From assembly GCA_036874045.1 (NCBI GenBank), contig JAZBRI010000010.1, positions 4,918,001-4,982,000 of the forward strand: a DNA stretch of 64,000 nt, given 5' to 3'. This document shows positions 45,616-57,402 of the stretch, piece after piece (within the stretch, counting starts at the first letter, position 1; each line of letters starts with the position of its first letter). The notes below the pieces were generated by a model. It saw only the letters and a program-made list of their open reading frames with translations, did no database searches and was not told the DNA's origin. Origin of the DNA: Cymodocea nodosa (Eukaryota; Streptophyta; Magnoliopsida; Alismatales; Cymodoceaceae). Made by a program: the position numbers and the translations under genes.

Positions 45616-47861
45616 ATTACAAACTAAAATCACCTTATAATTTAAAATATTCATTACTAGCACCAAGAAATTCAACAACATTTGGCATGTATTGGAAGCA
45701 GAATAGGGTTACCTTCTATTGAAAATATAACAAAATTGAGGTGTATGTTAGCGGATGAAATGGTTGGAGGACAAAGTTGGGTATAGGTGATTTGAAATGA
45801 AAATTGGAAGAGAAAGTGTAAGTGAGTTACACTTGAATGTTGTCGTACGTGCAAGCATCGAATGTCACAAGTAGAATGGATTTTCATAAAATTTTCTCAA
45901 GTTGTCGATGTCTTGTGCCAAAGTTGTTGGGTACAACATTCATTTGAAGTTCACAACGTATTACTCGAATATGTAGAAAAGTAAAATTGAACTTGTTGCA
46001 ACAAGAGAAAAATATTCATTGAGGGAATTAAAAATTGCAACATGATTGTTTCGACATTATTATGCAAATAACATATTGTATTATTGCACTACTCGTGTAG
46101 CACTTTACTGAAAGTGACTCCACATTTGACTTCGACAATATGATTAGAACATATTTGTTTATGAAAGTAATTCTCAAGGCTTCCATCCTTCACCCCATCC
46201 ATCACCACCACCACGAGCAGCTCCACTACCTCCAGGTATTGATGTTACCAAGCCACCACCACCACCTCTCCCACCACCTCCTACCCAATTCCCATTGTCG
46301 TCATACCCACTGCCACGTCCACCTCCAAATCCAAATCCCGCAGCAGATGCACCATCAAAAGCTCTTGCTCATCCTCCCCCACTGCCACCTCCTTCACCTC
46401 CCACCTCCAAACTACGAGCACCCATGGTCATGCCTATGCAAAGCACAACCATGAGAACGAGAAGGATCGCCTTAGGGTTTGCCATGTTAGTGAATCTATA
46501 GACTTGAATGAATGGTACACATTATTTTCCTTTTCGTTGAATGGGACAAATGAAGGGCACGTATTTATAGTGAAATATAACATCAGGAACTTCACTATTT
46601 TAATTGGATTTGACCTAGTTTTAAGCATCCTTTCCAAACATACAATTTGTTTTATGTTGTTTAATTTTTAAGTAATCATTATAATGTAGTCTTGGATTGC
46701 ACGATGCTTCATCTGTCTATTCAACATGATAACTATTAAGCAATCAATAAAAATCGTGGTAGCATCTATGTTGCTCGAATCATTTTTAATATTGGTTCTA
46801 ATCATCGATTTAATTTATTATACACTATGAGGAAATTTATATTTCAATGTAGGTCAGATCTTTTTAGTTAGGGAGAGCCAAACGGTAAATTAAAACAAGG
46901 AGTAGTACAATTTTGTTGAGAGGAGATAGGAGTTGTGACATCATCATGAAGGATTTTTTTGAAGTTAAGGTGGAATCTCACAGCAAGATCTTGATCTCAA
47001 CCCTGAAGGTGTCGTGACCTTCATACCTATAAGCAGTTCTTATAGCAATGATGGTTCCAAAAGTGAGTGAAAACATGGAGGACACCATGGAATTCATCAC
47101 GCATTTCTACTACCACACAATTTTATTTATGTAACCTAAAAAGTAATGTTGAGAGGTGTGAGGGAATGTGCCATTACATTTTACTTGGGTTTTCTCCTGC
47201 ATTTTTTTGTGTTTGAACAAATCCAAAAAATTTATCAGTAATTTCATGCCTTACTACATGAAAAGAAGGATGTCAGCTTTGCATCATGTTAGTTACATTA
47301 AAATACATAAAAGGCGATCTGATATATTTAATTTTGTTGTTTATCAAGAAAAGTCCAAAATGTTTTTGTGTGATTCAACTTAGAAAGAAAATCGTAAGTG
47401 TGTTTAGAAAATTTGTCCCTAAATGCTGCATGCCGTATTTGGACATTTTATACACCTAACATTGAGTATTACAATATCTTAGATAGTTTAAGTATATGTC
47501 TTTGCATATCTGATAATTTAAAAGTTTACGCATATTTATGTGTGTCACATATCCAAAGGGGCACTTTAGGAAATAATAAATTGGACAAATATCTATTATC
47601 ATATAAGTCTAAATTTCCATTTCAAATTTTTTGTACCCTCATCTCGGTACATACGAAATTCAAGGATTTTCTTCATCATTTATACATATTAGTGTGACAT
47701 GCTCTGCATAAATTTTTACATTTGTACATATTATCCTATTACAGTCAAGCGATCTAAAAGGTAATGATGAAGAAGACTGGAAGGAAGACAACCCCATGGG
47801 TGCCTTCTATTGCATAAATCAAAAGTTGAAAGAGAAGTGGACAACTCATTCTGTGCCCACC
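45616..47861. repeat. Host tandem repeat unit C (cut by LTR)
   Basis: It repeats unit B from its first base and is broken at 47861 in the phrase GTGCCCACC, which continues as TAAATCACATC in units A and B. Apart from the GRP pseudogene nothing recognisable is coded. A 72-codon open frame at 47168-47383 persists in unit D but is interrupted in unit B. Confidence 0.8.
46174..46485 (-). pseudogene. GRP gene, copy C, premature stop
   Basis: Same 312-bp length and frame as gene B, with TATA box and signal peptide kept. Codon 39 is TGA (46369-46371) where gene B has CGA, a C-to-T change at a CpG. The rest of the frame stays open, so inactivation is recent or the only defect. The product would be 38 residues, essentially the signal peptide plus a stub. 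Confidence 0.8.
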
Positions 47862-49713
47862 TGTTCATGTTTTCCCAACACTACACTAGAAAAACTTGGA
47901 TTTGTTACTTCTTTTTTTACTTAGTTAATTTATCTTTATGCCTATTCTTTCTTTTAGAAGTAAACAAACAACCTTTAATACAATTTAGATATTAATTCCA
48001 ATTTGTACTTTAACAGCAAGTGCACAGTGTCTATTGTATCAGTGTGCAAGTACAGGTCGATCCCATAGGGAATTGCTGACAAATTTAAGAAATGTTTGAT
48101 TGTGAACAATTCAAATTTATATTCAATAAGCACCCTGTTGAGTTACAGTTAACTCAACAGACTAAGTTCGTTGAGTTATGGCTAACTCAACGGACTATCC
48201 TCGTGGACTTAAGTTTACTCCACGAGCCTGTCTCTTCTTTATAATGCTGCTATTTACAGAGGAATTCGGCCAACCATTGGGCGATTCCACAGATTGTAAA
48301 TAACATCAATTAAGCTTTTTAATGCTAGTTAACATTAGATTTATCATTATGCAATAATAACATTCAGATGATTCAAACAGTAACCATTGAAATTTTTAAG
48401 TTGTTTTGTACAAACCAATTTTAGTAAACTGTAAAATTAAAACTAACATAAAATAATCACAACACTGATACATATAACATTAATCACGATACAACACAAA
48501 CAATACAACACTCAAATACAACATACAAAAAAGATAAATTGTTTTTGGTATTTTTGTTTTTCTGTGATGGGCGAAAGGTGAAATGTAAAGTAATTTCACT
48601 TGACAGTAAATACTTCCGACACTACTTGCAAGGCGATTACACCACTGAAAATTGAACCACTTACAATTCTGTCTCCTCTCCCTATAGAATCGTGAGTCCA
48701 GAATTGCAAGATGACCTCCTCTTCAGCATACAAGCATCAACTTGAAGCCAAGGCTAAAAGCTTTACGATCTCCTAAAATATGAGTCGGCGCTTGGTGAAA
48801 ATGTCTTCCCTTCCCGCGATGCGATCACTCCTCACAGTGGTTGTCAAGCACTATGTTTGGCTCGGAATCGACCCGACATCAGGCAAGTATCCTCACAGAC
48901 CTCCGATGATTGGTGATTATGGTGGTGATACGATGGTTGGTGTGATACTTCGGAGAATCGCTGATACTGTCTGCAGAAAGCTCGGTGCTCCTCCTCTGTA
49001 TACACTGGCCATCCATCGATCACCCTCTTTCTTTTTTTCTTCTTTTCTTTTATATTTCTTCAATGGTAACTGCTTCTGCTTAAATGATCAGTTGGATTTC
49101 CTTCCTTCAGATCAACGACGATGATTTCTTTCTCCCTGCGCGATTGAATTCCTACGTGATACGTGCAAACGTGGTTTTTCCTTCCAACTATCTGTTCCTG
49201 CAACCGCTACAGTGGCATATTAGAAAATATATAGTCTGTGGAGTTACAGATAACTCAACGGACTTCCTTCGTTGATTTAACTATAAAACACATGCAAAAA
49301 TAACAACTTAAGTTTACAACGCTAACCTAACGCGTTGCCTTAGTGTATTTTCATGTAACTCAACGCGTGTAGTTATACTAACTTAACGAGTTATAACGTA
49401 AGTAAATCTACCAGCTCTCAACACGTGTCAGTAGCAGTTTAAACATAAAATAACATTTCAGAGAGTTACAGGTATAACTATCCGATGCTTAGATGCATTT
49501 TCGGATACTTAAGAATTTCACAGCCTGCAATTTACCGACAGTTCATAAATGTACTAAATTAACATTAATTCCCCAAAATTAAGCAGATTCTTCAATTAAA
49601 GCATATGACAGTGCAATTATAACATAATGGCTTAATTCTCATATGATAAGCTAAATATTATGCAATTAACCATCATTTAACCGTTAAAAATTTGCACTTT
49701 TTCATTCTAAACA
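47862..49713 (-). repeat. 3' LTR (subfamily B), minus strand
   Basis: On the minus strand TGTTTAGAATG to AAAACATGAACA, 1,852 bp, one base shorter than the LTR at 55351-57203. It carries the palindromes (48135-48225) and, as a plus-strand frame at 48780-49124, the conserved antisense open frame. Confidence 0.9.
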
Positions 49714-49725
49714 CTTCCCCCATAC
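49714..49725 (-). other. Polypurine tract
   Basis: GTATGGGGGAAG on the minus strand, abutting the LTR start. Confidence 0.85.
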
Positions 49726-51524
49726 CTAAATTTTGCTAGTCCCTTAGCAAACTAAGATCTAATTAATTGGTCTTTCAAAAAGTGCTAGAATTAATTATTC
49801 CTCTTTTGTTTTTTTTCTTTTGTTTAGCATAAACATATATTCTGTATGTTTCAGTAATCAACCTGCAAAGATATTTAGAATATATGTAAATTACATACAA
49901 AGTATATCATCTTCATATAGGTGTTAATTATATTATCGTTTGTTCTTCTTTTCATCATCTGTAATCTTGAATTTTCCAATAAGTTTTCTAGAAGAAATTT
50001 CAACAACATACGAATCAAAGTACAATCCAATTCAATCTGATTAAGACAAGTAGAATAAAGAATTGTATTTCCATTAAACAACTTCAAAAGTCAATTCCAG
50101 ATTCATATTTCAGCAATTCTAGATAATAGAAAATATACTCGATTCATAAGATATCTGTATTTCACAAAACACTTGTATCTTTTCAGAACAGTATATGGTT
50201 TTTTCTTTTTCTTTTTCTTTTTCTTTTTCTCTTTTTTCTTTGGGTACTTTCAAAGTTAATTTGACAAGCTTGAATCATGCAAGAGCTTTCTAATGTACCC
50301 ATGTAGCGAGCTTTTAGTCGAGAATCCCAGATCTGATCAAGATCTTAGGTTGCCAGATTTTTAGAGTCTTTTTCAGGTCAACAATCCTTACATACCTATC
50401 TGCTTAAGTACAAAAGGCTCGTGATCAAACAAGTCAATAAACTCTCAATATATATATATTTTTTTTCTTTTTCTTTTTTTTTCTAAAAATAAATGCACAT
50501 ACAAAACAAAGCATTAATCACATACTGTATATGCACGTATTTCATTAATACAGATGCAGTAAAACACCAATCTCATATAATCCTGCTTCTATCATTTACT
50601 AAAGATATGAATCCATAACAATAAGCTCATACTTTATCTGTAGTTTAATAAGATCTACACATAAATCATTCTACAAGTTCAATCAGTCACAGTAAATGTA
50701 TCCTTCATCATATGTGTTTCATTTAATCTAGAATTCACATCTCAGCTCCTTTAGGACTTCAGATAATTTTCTGATTAAGCATTAAATATTCTGATTTCAT
50801 TTTAAAATCGTGAAACTGTTAAACTCATGAAATTTAGAAAAATCATAAGATATTATATCTAGATTTACATAAATAATAAATTCTATAGTATCTTCTATAG
50901 CCTTCTAAATATAACATTCAAGCAGTTTATAAAAATTTTGCAGTCTCAATTATCGGATAGTTACAACAAGTTCATAAAAATTTTCAATTTCCTCAAAACT
51001 TTGCAGTACCATTTTAATTCCTTTAATTAACAAACTTACATGGCTGTTACTTTAATTACCTCCCCCCCATACCTACATTTTGCATTGTCCTCAATGTAAA
51101 AGATTTGACAATAAGTACAGTAATTGTAGTAGGCATGAATAAAGTTTTGTTTGATTTAAAATTCAAGATAAGTAATTCGTTACATACCTTGTTCCATTTG
51201 TATCGCTTTCTACATATTCCGATTTTTGATTCTGAGAAACTTTTCATTCCTAGATAAACACAGAATATAAAACAAAATAACATTTAACAGATGTTAATAA
51301 ATCAGTGTCTTGTGTGGAACCCAGGCTCCTATGCCTTTGGTGGCTCACAAGCAAGCCAGTTGGTTTCCCAAAATAGATACCAACAAACTAGATTGATATT
51401 TTGTTTTGTTTGTTTTTTGTTTTTTTTGTTTTATAAAATGAACAAGAAGAACTTTAAAAATCTTTTTTTTTTTTTTCTAAAAATAAATGCAAAATACACA
51501 ACATTAAACACACAAAATCACACC
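49726..51524 (-). other. Long 3' tail with internal PPT-like tract
   Basis: 1.8 kb without a gene. Near 51060-51100 (minus strand) is CATTGAGGACAATGC followed by GTAGGTATGGGGGGGA, a phrase typical of the end of Athila elements just before the LTR. Here 1.35 kb separates it from the LTR, and most of that stretch is the part shared with the Sirevirus at 31620-32700. T-rich simple repeats lie at 50205-50240, 50455-50485 and 51405-51480. The block 51190-51400 is conserved with 26420-26660. Confidence 0.65.
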
Positions 51525-52664
51525 TTAAGAACATGATTGAAATGTAGAAACAAATGGAATAAATGTATCAGTCCAAGCAAACTTTTTAGGCATAGTTCTT
51601 CTTGCTATTAATTCTATTTTAATGAAGTTCTTGGTCCTTTTTAATTTGTAAACATGCAATATAGTATAAATTCCAAATACGAGTATATTACCATTAATGA
51701 TATGTAATGCAGAAAGGGATCCTTTCTGGTTCTAGGTTAATATAGCAGTTTCTATTTCTACATCTATTTCAATATACTCCTCTTCCCACTTCCATTCATT
51801 CATGTCTTCCATAATCCATATTTAAAATTTCATTAGTTCATCCCACCATCTTATCAGACATAAAGTAGGATCATCTTCTTCATTATACCACATTCCTATT
51901 TGAATTTTATTAAATTTTTCAGATGGTGGTTTAGCTATTTCACTCAGTATAGGTAAAATTTCTGTATAATCATCATAACTGTCTATGCTCACTATGTATA
52001 AATCAGATCTATATGCTATAGATATCTCCATGACTAAATATATATAACCATCAAGTATGACATGTGTTTGGTTAATTAATGATTTCTGTCCTAGATATAT
52101 TATAATGTTTTCATTTCAAGATTTGTTCAGAAAATTATACACACTTAAGCGTCAATCTTCACCCCAATTTCTTGGAGGTCTCCAATAATATAATTTTTCA
52201 GGAATTGCAGAATTTTTATTAGAAAATATTAAAGTTGACCCACAATTTTCAGTTGGTGCTTCAAATATATTAGGTCTTCCTATATTACATTCTTCTCATG
52301 TTATAGGATTTCTTATCAAAATCTCAGGTAATGATAAACTTGCATACCTTGGTCTCGTCTTATATATGATTAATCCTTCATCTATCCCCATAATATGACT
52401 CATTCCTTCTAATGCATTAGTTGGAATTCTAGTAGTTTCTTCCATAGCCAGATATTCATGGGTATTTGAACTACGATTAAATGACCTCCATATGAATCCA
52501 TCTCTAATCTTAGTCATTTTTGTAGCTTGTAGTCTCTGAAAATATTCTTCTTCAATACAGTCTTTAATTTCCTTTGATACACAACACATCCTGCATAGAT
52601 CTTTAGCTGACAAGTTACTTAGTATTTCCCTTTGTGCATCCAACGGTAATTGCATTAATTCCAT
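51525..52664 (-). pseudogene. Retrotransposon-borne F-box/FBA-like protein, minus-strand copy
   Basis: 380 codons, the same length and layout as 25170-26306: F-box (LPLDAQREILSNLSAKDLCRM), IRNPIT.EEWNIG, SIDSYDDYTEILPILSEI, CLIRWWDELMKF, then IWIMEDMNEWKWEEEYIEI, ending FVSTFQSCS. The TAAs, TAGs and TGAs are single substitutions (for example TGA for GGA after NPIT near 52294). The stops fall at different sites from those in the other copies, so each decayed independently from an intact frame. The T-tract and CAG splice-acceptor-like site precede its ATG. Confidence 0.85.
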
Positions 52665-52859
52665 TTGTCGATTCTGTAAAATAAAAACAAAAATTTAGTA
52701 GAGACAAAAATTAACATAACTACTGCACACCCTCGTGGAGTTAAGGCATAACTCAACGGACTAAGTTCGTTGAGTTAAAAATTAACTCTACGATACTATT
52801 AACTTAAAATAAAAATAAAAACATATATACATACAGATAGTTGCTTCAGATATGCTGCT
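52665..52859 (-). promoter_or_regulatory. Gag-to-F-box spacer with palindromes and splice-acceptor-like site
   Basis: It mirrors 16753-16943: palindromic GAGTTA/TAACTC motifs (52735-52798) and TTTTATTTTACAG ten bases before the F-box ATG. Confidence 0.55.
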
Positions 52860-54203
52860 TCATTCAGCTGCCCTCCAAGAAGAGGTATCAATTTCATTAA
52901 CCGTTCTATTGACAGGATTAGGTATAGCTTGTATTGGCAATCCTCTAGTAGGTCTAACTTCCATTGGTTCCTTTTGTCTAAGTGATATATTTCTATTCTG
53001 ATTTTGATTTACAGCATTTCCAAATATAAATTCTAGACGATTGTTTACTTGTTGGATTATCTTTTCTAGTTTCTCTATTCTAGCTCCTTGTTCAATTAAT
53101 ACTTCATAACTTATGTTCTTCTCATTTATATTTTCTCCTCCCTAGAAATTGTTGTTTCTCCAAGACAAATTCGGGTGATTTCTCCAATTAAGATTATAAG
53201 AATTTCCCAAGTTATCTCTCTGGTTTCTAGCATAAATAATATCTAAGTCATTTATGTTTGTATTCTTTTCTGCTAGCTTTTGATTTAATGATAACTCTTC
53301 TATTTTCTTTGTTAATTCATTTAATTTCACCTCAAGCATAGTATTGGAATCTATTTCATGCATTCCTCTTGGCAATAATCTTTTATCTGCAATAGCTTCA
53401 ACCGAATTTTCCCATTGTGTAGTTCTTTTTGCAAAATTTTCAAAATATGCCCATGCTTCTTCACTACATAATTTTAAAAATCCATTTTGTCAAGTAGATT
53501 CTAATAAAGATTTCGTTTAAACATCTATGCCTTCATAAATTATGCCTATTAATTGTGCTTTACTCATTGCATGATGTGGACATTGAGTTAGTAAATCTTT
53601 AAATCTTTCAAAATATTTCCAAAATGATTCACCTTGTTTTTGGCTACATATTAATATTTCTTTCTTCTTTTTAATCGTTTGATGTGTTGGATAGTATTTT
53701 TCCAGAAAAATAGAGCAAAATTCAGTCCATGTAGAAATTGAATCAGGCGATAGAGTATATAACCATCTTTTAGCTGTATCTTTTAAAGCGAAAGGGATAT
53801 ATCTAAGTTTAATAGCATCTATACTCATGTTCGGCATTCTCATCATTTGACAAACTTCGTTAAATTCTCTAAGGAAATAATAGGCATCCTCTCTTTCTAA
53901 TCCATGAAAATGTGGCAATTGACTAATATAATTAGATTTCAGTTCAAACCTATCTCCCTCAAAGTTTGGCAATTGAATACATGAAGGTTCATCAATTAAT
54001 TCAGGATATAGAATCTCTCATAATGGTTTTTCTACTGGAGCAGCCATCTCTACGTTCTCTTTTAAAGAAAGGTTAGCTACACCCCAAAGAATTTCGTTAA
54101 AGTTCAGTTTAGAAAATTTTTCAATACTCCTCTGCAATGAAAAGTCCTAGATAGGTGTTCTTACTAATCGCTTAGTGCTTAGAGAACGAGTCCATGTGCT
54201 CAT
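52860..54203 (-). pseudogene. Capsid-type Gag, minus-strand copy
   Basis: The best preserved Gag: MSTWTRSLSTKRLVRT start in frame with FSKLNFNEILWGVANLSLKEN and the capsid (LPHFHGLEREDAYYFLREF, KRWLYTLSPDSISTWTEF, FERFKDLLTQCPHHAMSKAQ), ending SSWRAAE. Stops are scattered (near 54150, 54018, 53517, 53490 and 53142). No zinc knuckle. Order with TP upstream and F-box downstream is the same as in copy 1. Confidence 0.87.
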
Positions 54204-55161
54204 AAATAAATAACAGAAGACTAATTACATACTAGTCTAAAGCTTTCCATTCTATAAATATTTGTTGTCGGATGAAGGTTGAATCAGCTGCTTCTCCTTC
54301 CACTTCCTCCAATGCTTTCTCCTTTCTCTTAAAAGTGTTGGTAACTCGTAAATAGCATTCCATTTCATATATATACTGCGCATCCATAAAGTGAATAAAT
54401 CTCGTTGCAAGAATGTGTCTTGCAACGTGCATCGTGGTTCTTATTTTAATGGGTATGTGTACCACTACTAATTTCAAATTTTGGTAACCGCTAAATCGAC
54501 GAAGTTTCGTTTGTGGTTAAAAGAATAACCGTTCTGCTTAATCCACAAACTAACCTCGTTGAGTTACAGATTACTCAACAGAACACAATCGGTTATTAAT
54601 TCTAACTTCACGGACTAACTTCGTTGAGTTACAGATAACTCAACGGAGTGACCTTATATTATATTACTGACCTCGTGGAGTTACGGTTAACTCAACGGAA
54701 TTACTTTGTTGAGTTAACATTTGGCAACTTCTAAGTTTCACTCTCGTAAGTTTTCTATTCTGTTTTTTTTTTTTTTTTTTTTCTTTGTTTTTCATTCTGC
54801 TAACTGTAATAAAGTTAAATCCATGTCATTAATGCCTCATTTTGATTAAAATACATTTAAATCTGAACATTATATAAAGATTTAATTTGCAGGTCATTTT
54901 ATGTTATGCAGAATTTACATTTTAACTTATAACATGTAGAAATTTTTAAGCTGTTATCTTGTCATTCAGCAAATTGTAAATCTATTACATATTCATAAAG
55001 TTCCACAAATTACATAATATTCAATAAATTCCATTCATTTCACATTCAAATACGTATGAAAATTGCATCTGAAAAATTATATTCATTAATATGAATCAAT
55101 TACATTACAAGTACATCATACAATTTCATACAATTTTACACAAGTAGATGAACAATACAAT
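54204..55161 (-). other. TP-to-gag spacer and leader frame, minus-strand copy
   Basis: It includes the 81-codon leader frame (54477-54232, MKLVVVHIPIKIRTTMHVARH...) and the donor-like GTATGTAATT with acceptor-like TTTTCATTGCAG. It also holds palindromes at 54550-54720, one pair being GTTGAGTTACAGATAACTCAAC, and a poly-T run at 54763-54782. No confident gene. Confidence 0.5.
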
Positions 55162-55335
55162 TTAATCTTTATGCTAAGTTCATCTACTTCCTTCTAGAGT
55201 TTTTCTAATTGCTGCTCTAATTGATTTATCCTCTCTACTGCTCCTACAATTTCTCCAGAAGGTACAACTAATTCTGCAGCTACAAAATTTCTGTATTCTT
55301 TCACTAAAATGGTTCTAGATCTTATCCTTTTTTAT
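55162..55335 (-). pseudogene. C-terminal remnant of TP
   Basis: It matches the last 55-60 codons of the frame ending at 14468 (RTILVKEYRNFV.AELVVPS, then INQLEQQLEKL). There is a TAG inside the coiled coil and a 1-nt deletion before the stop. The rest of TP is cut off by the LTR at 55351. Confidence 0.8.
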
Positions 55336-55350
55336 TTAACCACACCAAAG

Positions 55351-57203
55351 TCTTTAGAATGAAAAAGTGCATTTTATTAATGGTTAAATGATGGTTAATT
55401 GCATAATATTTAGCTTATCATATGAGAATTAAGCTATTAAGTTATAATTGCACTGTTATATGCTTTAATTGAAGAATCTGCTTAATTTTGGGGAATTAAT
55501 GTTAATTTAGTACATTTATGAACTGTTGGTAAATTGCAGGCTGTGAAATTCTTAAGTATCTGAAAATGCATCTAAGCATCGGATAGTTATACCTATAACT
55601 CTCTAAAATATTATTTTATGTTTAAACTACTGTTGACACGTGTTGAGAGCTGGTAGATTTACTTACGTTATAACTCGTTAAGTTAGTATAACTGCATGCA
55701 TTGAGTTACATGAAAATACACTAAGGCAACGCATTAGGTTAGTGTTATAAACTTAAGTTGTTATTTTTGCACGTGTTTTATAGTTAAATCAACGAAGGAA
55801 GTCCGTTGAGTTATCTGTAACTCCACGGACTATATATTTTCTAATATGCCACTATAGCGGTTGCAAGAACAGACAGTTGGAAGGAAAAACCACATTCGCA
55901 CGTATCACGCAGAAATTCAATCACACAGGGAGAAAGAAATCATCGCCGTTGATCTGAAGGAAGGAAATCCAACCGATCATTGAAGCAGAAGCAGTTACGA
56001 CTGATGAAATATAAAAGAAAAGAAGAAAAAAAGAAAGAGGGGATCGATGGATGGCCAATGTATACAGAGGAGGAGCATCGAGCTTTCTACAGACAGTATC
56101 GGCGATTCTCCGAAGTATCACACCAACCATCGTATCACCACCATAATCACCAATCATCAGAGGTCTGTGAGGATACTTGCCTGATGTCGGGTCGATTCCG
56201 AGCCAAACACAGTGCCTGACAACCACTGTGAGGAGTGATCGCGTCACGGGAAGGGAAGACATTTTCACCAAGCGTCGACTCATATTTCAGGAGATCGTAA
56301 AGCTTTCAGCCTTGGCTTCGGGTTGATGCTTTTATGCTGAAGAGGAGGTCATCTTGCAATTCTGGACTCGCGATTCTATAGGGAGAGGAGACAGAATTGT
56401 AAGTGGTTCAATTTTCAGTGATGTAATCGCGTTGCAAGTAGTGTCGGAAGTATTTACTGTCATGTGAAATTACTTTACATTTCACCTTTCACCCATCACA
56501 TAAAAAAAAAAATACCAAAAACAATTTATCTTTGTTTGTATGTTGTATTTGAGTGTTGTATTGTTTGTGTTGTATCGTGATTAATGTTATCTGTATCAGT
56601 TTTATGATTGTTTTATGTTAGTTTTAATTTTACAGTTTACTGAAATTGGTTTGTACAAAACAACTTAAAGATTTTAATGGTTACTGTTTGAATCATCTGA
56701 ATGTTAGTATTGCATAATGATAAATCCAATGTTTACTAGTATTAAAAAGCTTAATTGATATTATTTACAATCTGTGGAATCACCCAATGGTTGACCGAAT
56801 TCCTGTGTAAATAGCAGTATTATAAAGAAGAGACAGGCTCGTGGAGTTAACTTAAGTCCACGAAGATAGTCCGTTGAGTTAGCCATAACTCAACGAACTT
56901 AGTTCGTTGAGATAACTGTAACTCAACGGAGTGCTTATTGAATATAAATTTGAATTGTTCACAATCAAACATTTCTTAAATTCGTCAGCAATTCCCTGTG
57001 GGATCGACCTGTACTTGCACATTGATACAATAGACACTGTGCACTTGCAGTTAAAGTACAAATTGGAATTAATATCTAAATTGTATTAAAGGTTGTTTGT
57101 TTACTTCTAAAAGAAAGAATAGGCATAAAGATAAATTAACTAAGTAAAAAATAAAAGTAACAAATCCAAGTTTTTCTAGTGTAGTGCTGTGAAAACATGA
57201 ACA
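55351..57203 (+). repeat. 5' LTR (subfamily B) of second NC-pol copy
   Basis: TCTTTAGAATG to AACATGAACA, 1,853 bp. TATAAAAG lies at 56010-56017. The TCGGATAGTTA motif array is short here compared with 4797-6987. Palindromes lie at 56838-56935. Confidence 0.9.
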
Positions 57204-57210
57204 AGTTTTA

Positions 57211-57225
57211 TGGCACCGTTGCCAG
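57211..57225 (+). other. Primer-binding site, tRNA-Asp type
   Basis: TGGCACCGTTGCCAG, 7 nt after the LTR end; two mismatches to the tRNA-Asp-type consensus, at different positions from those in copy 1. Confidence 0.82.
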
Positions 57226-57331
57226 GGAATTGAATTGAACTGAATTAAATTGAACTAAATTGAACTGAATTGAATTGAACTAAATTGAATTGAACTGAAT
57301 TGAATTGAACTGAATTGAATTGAATTGAATA
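57226..57331 (+). repeat. Short tandem repeat of TTGAA/TTGAACTGAA units
   Basis: About 105 bp of 5-bp-based repeats directly after the PBS. In copy 1 the same place has only about 18 bp (7011-7028), so it expanded after the copies separated. Confidence 0.8.
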
Positions 57332-57402
57332 GATATAAGCAACTGTTAGTGTTGTTTCATTTTAATAGTCAGAGTTGTGTGTTTTCTTCTGTAATTGAGA
57401 AT

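Larger units (their letters stand above)
47862..55350 (-). mobile_element. 3' half of Athila-like element, minus strand
   Basis: On the minus strand: end of TP, spacer, capsid gag, F-box protein, tail, PPT, and a full 3' LTR ending at the host sequence GTGCCCACC. This copy shows TP, gag, F-box, tail and LTR contiguous in one element. The 5' half is absent in this orientation; at 55351 an LTR in plus orientation begins. Confidence 0.85.
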
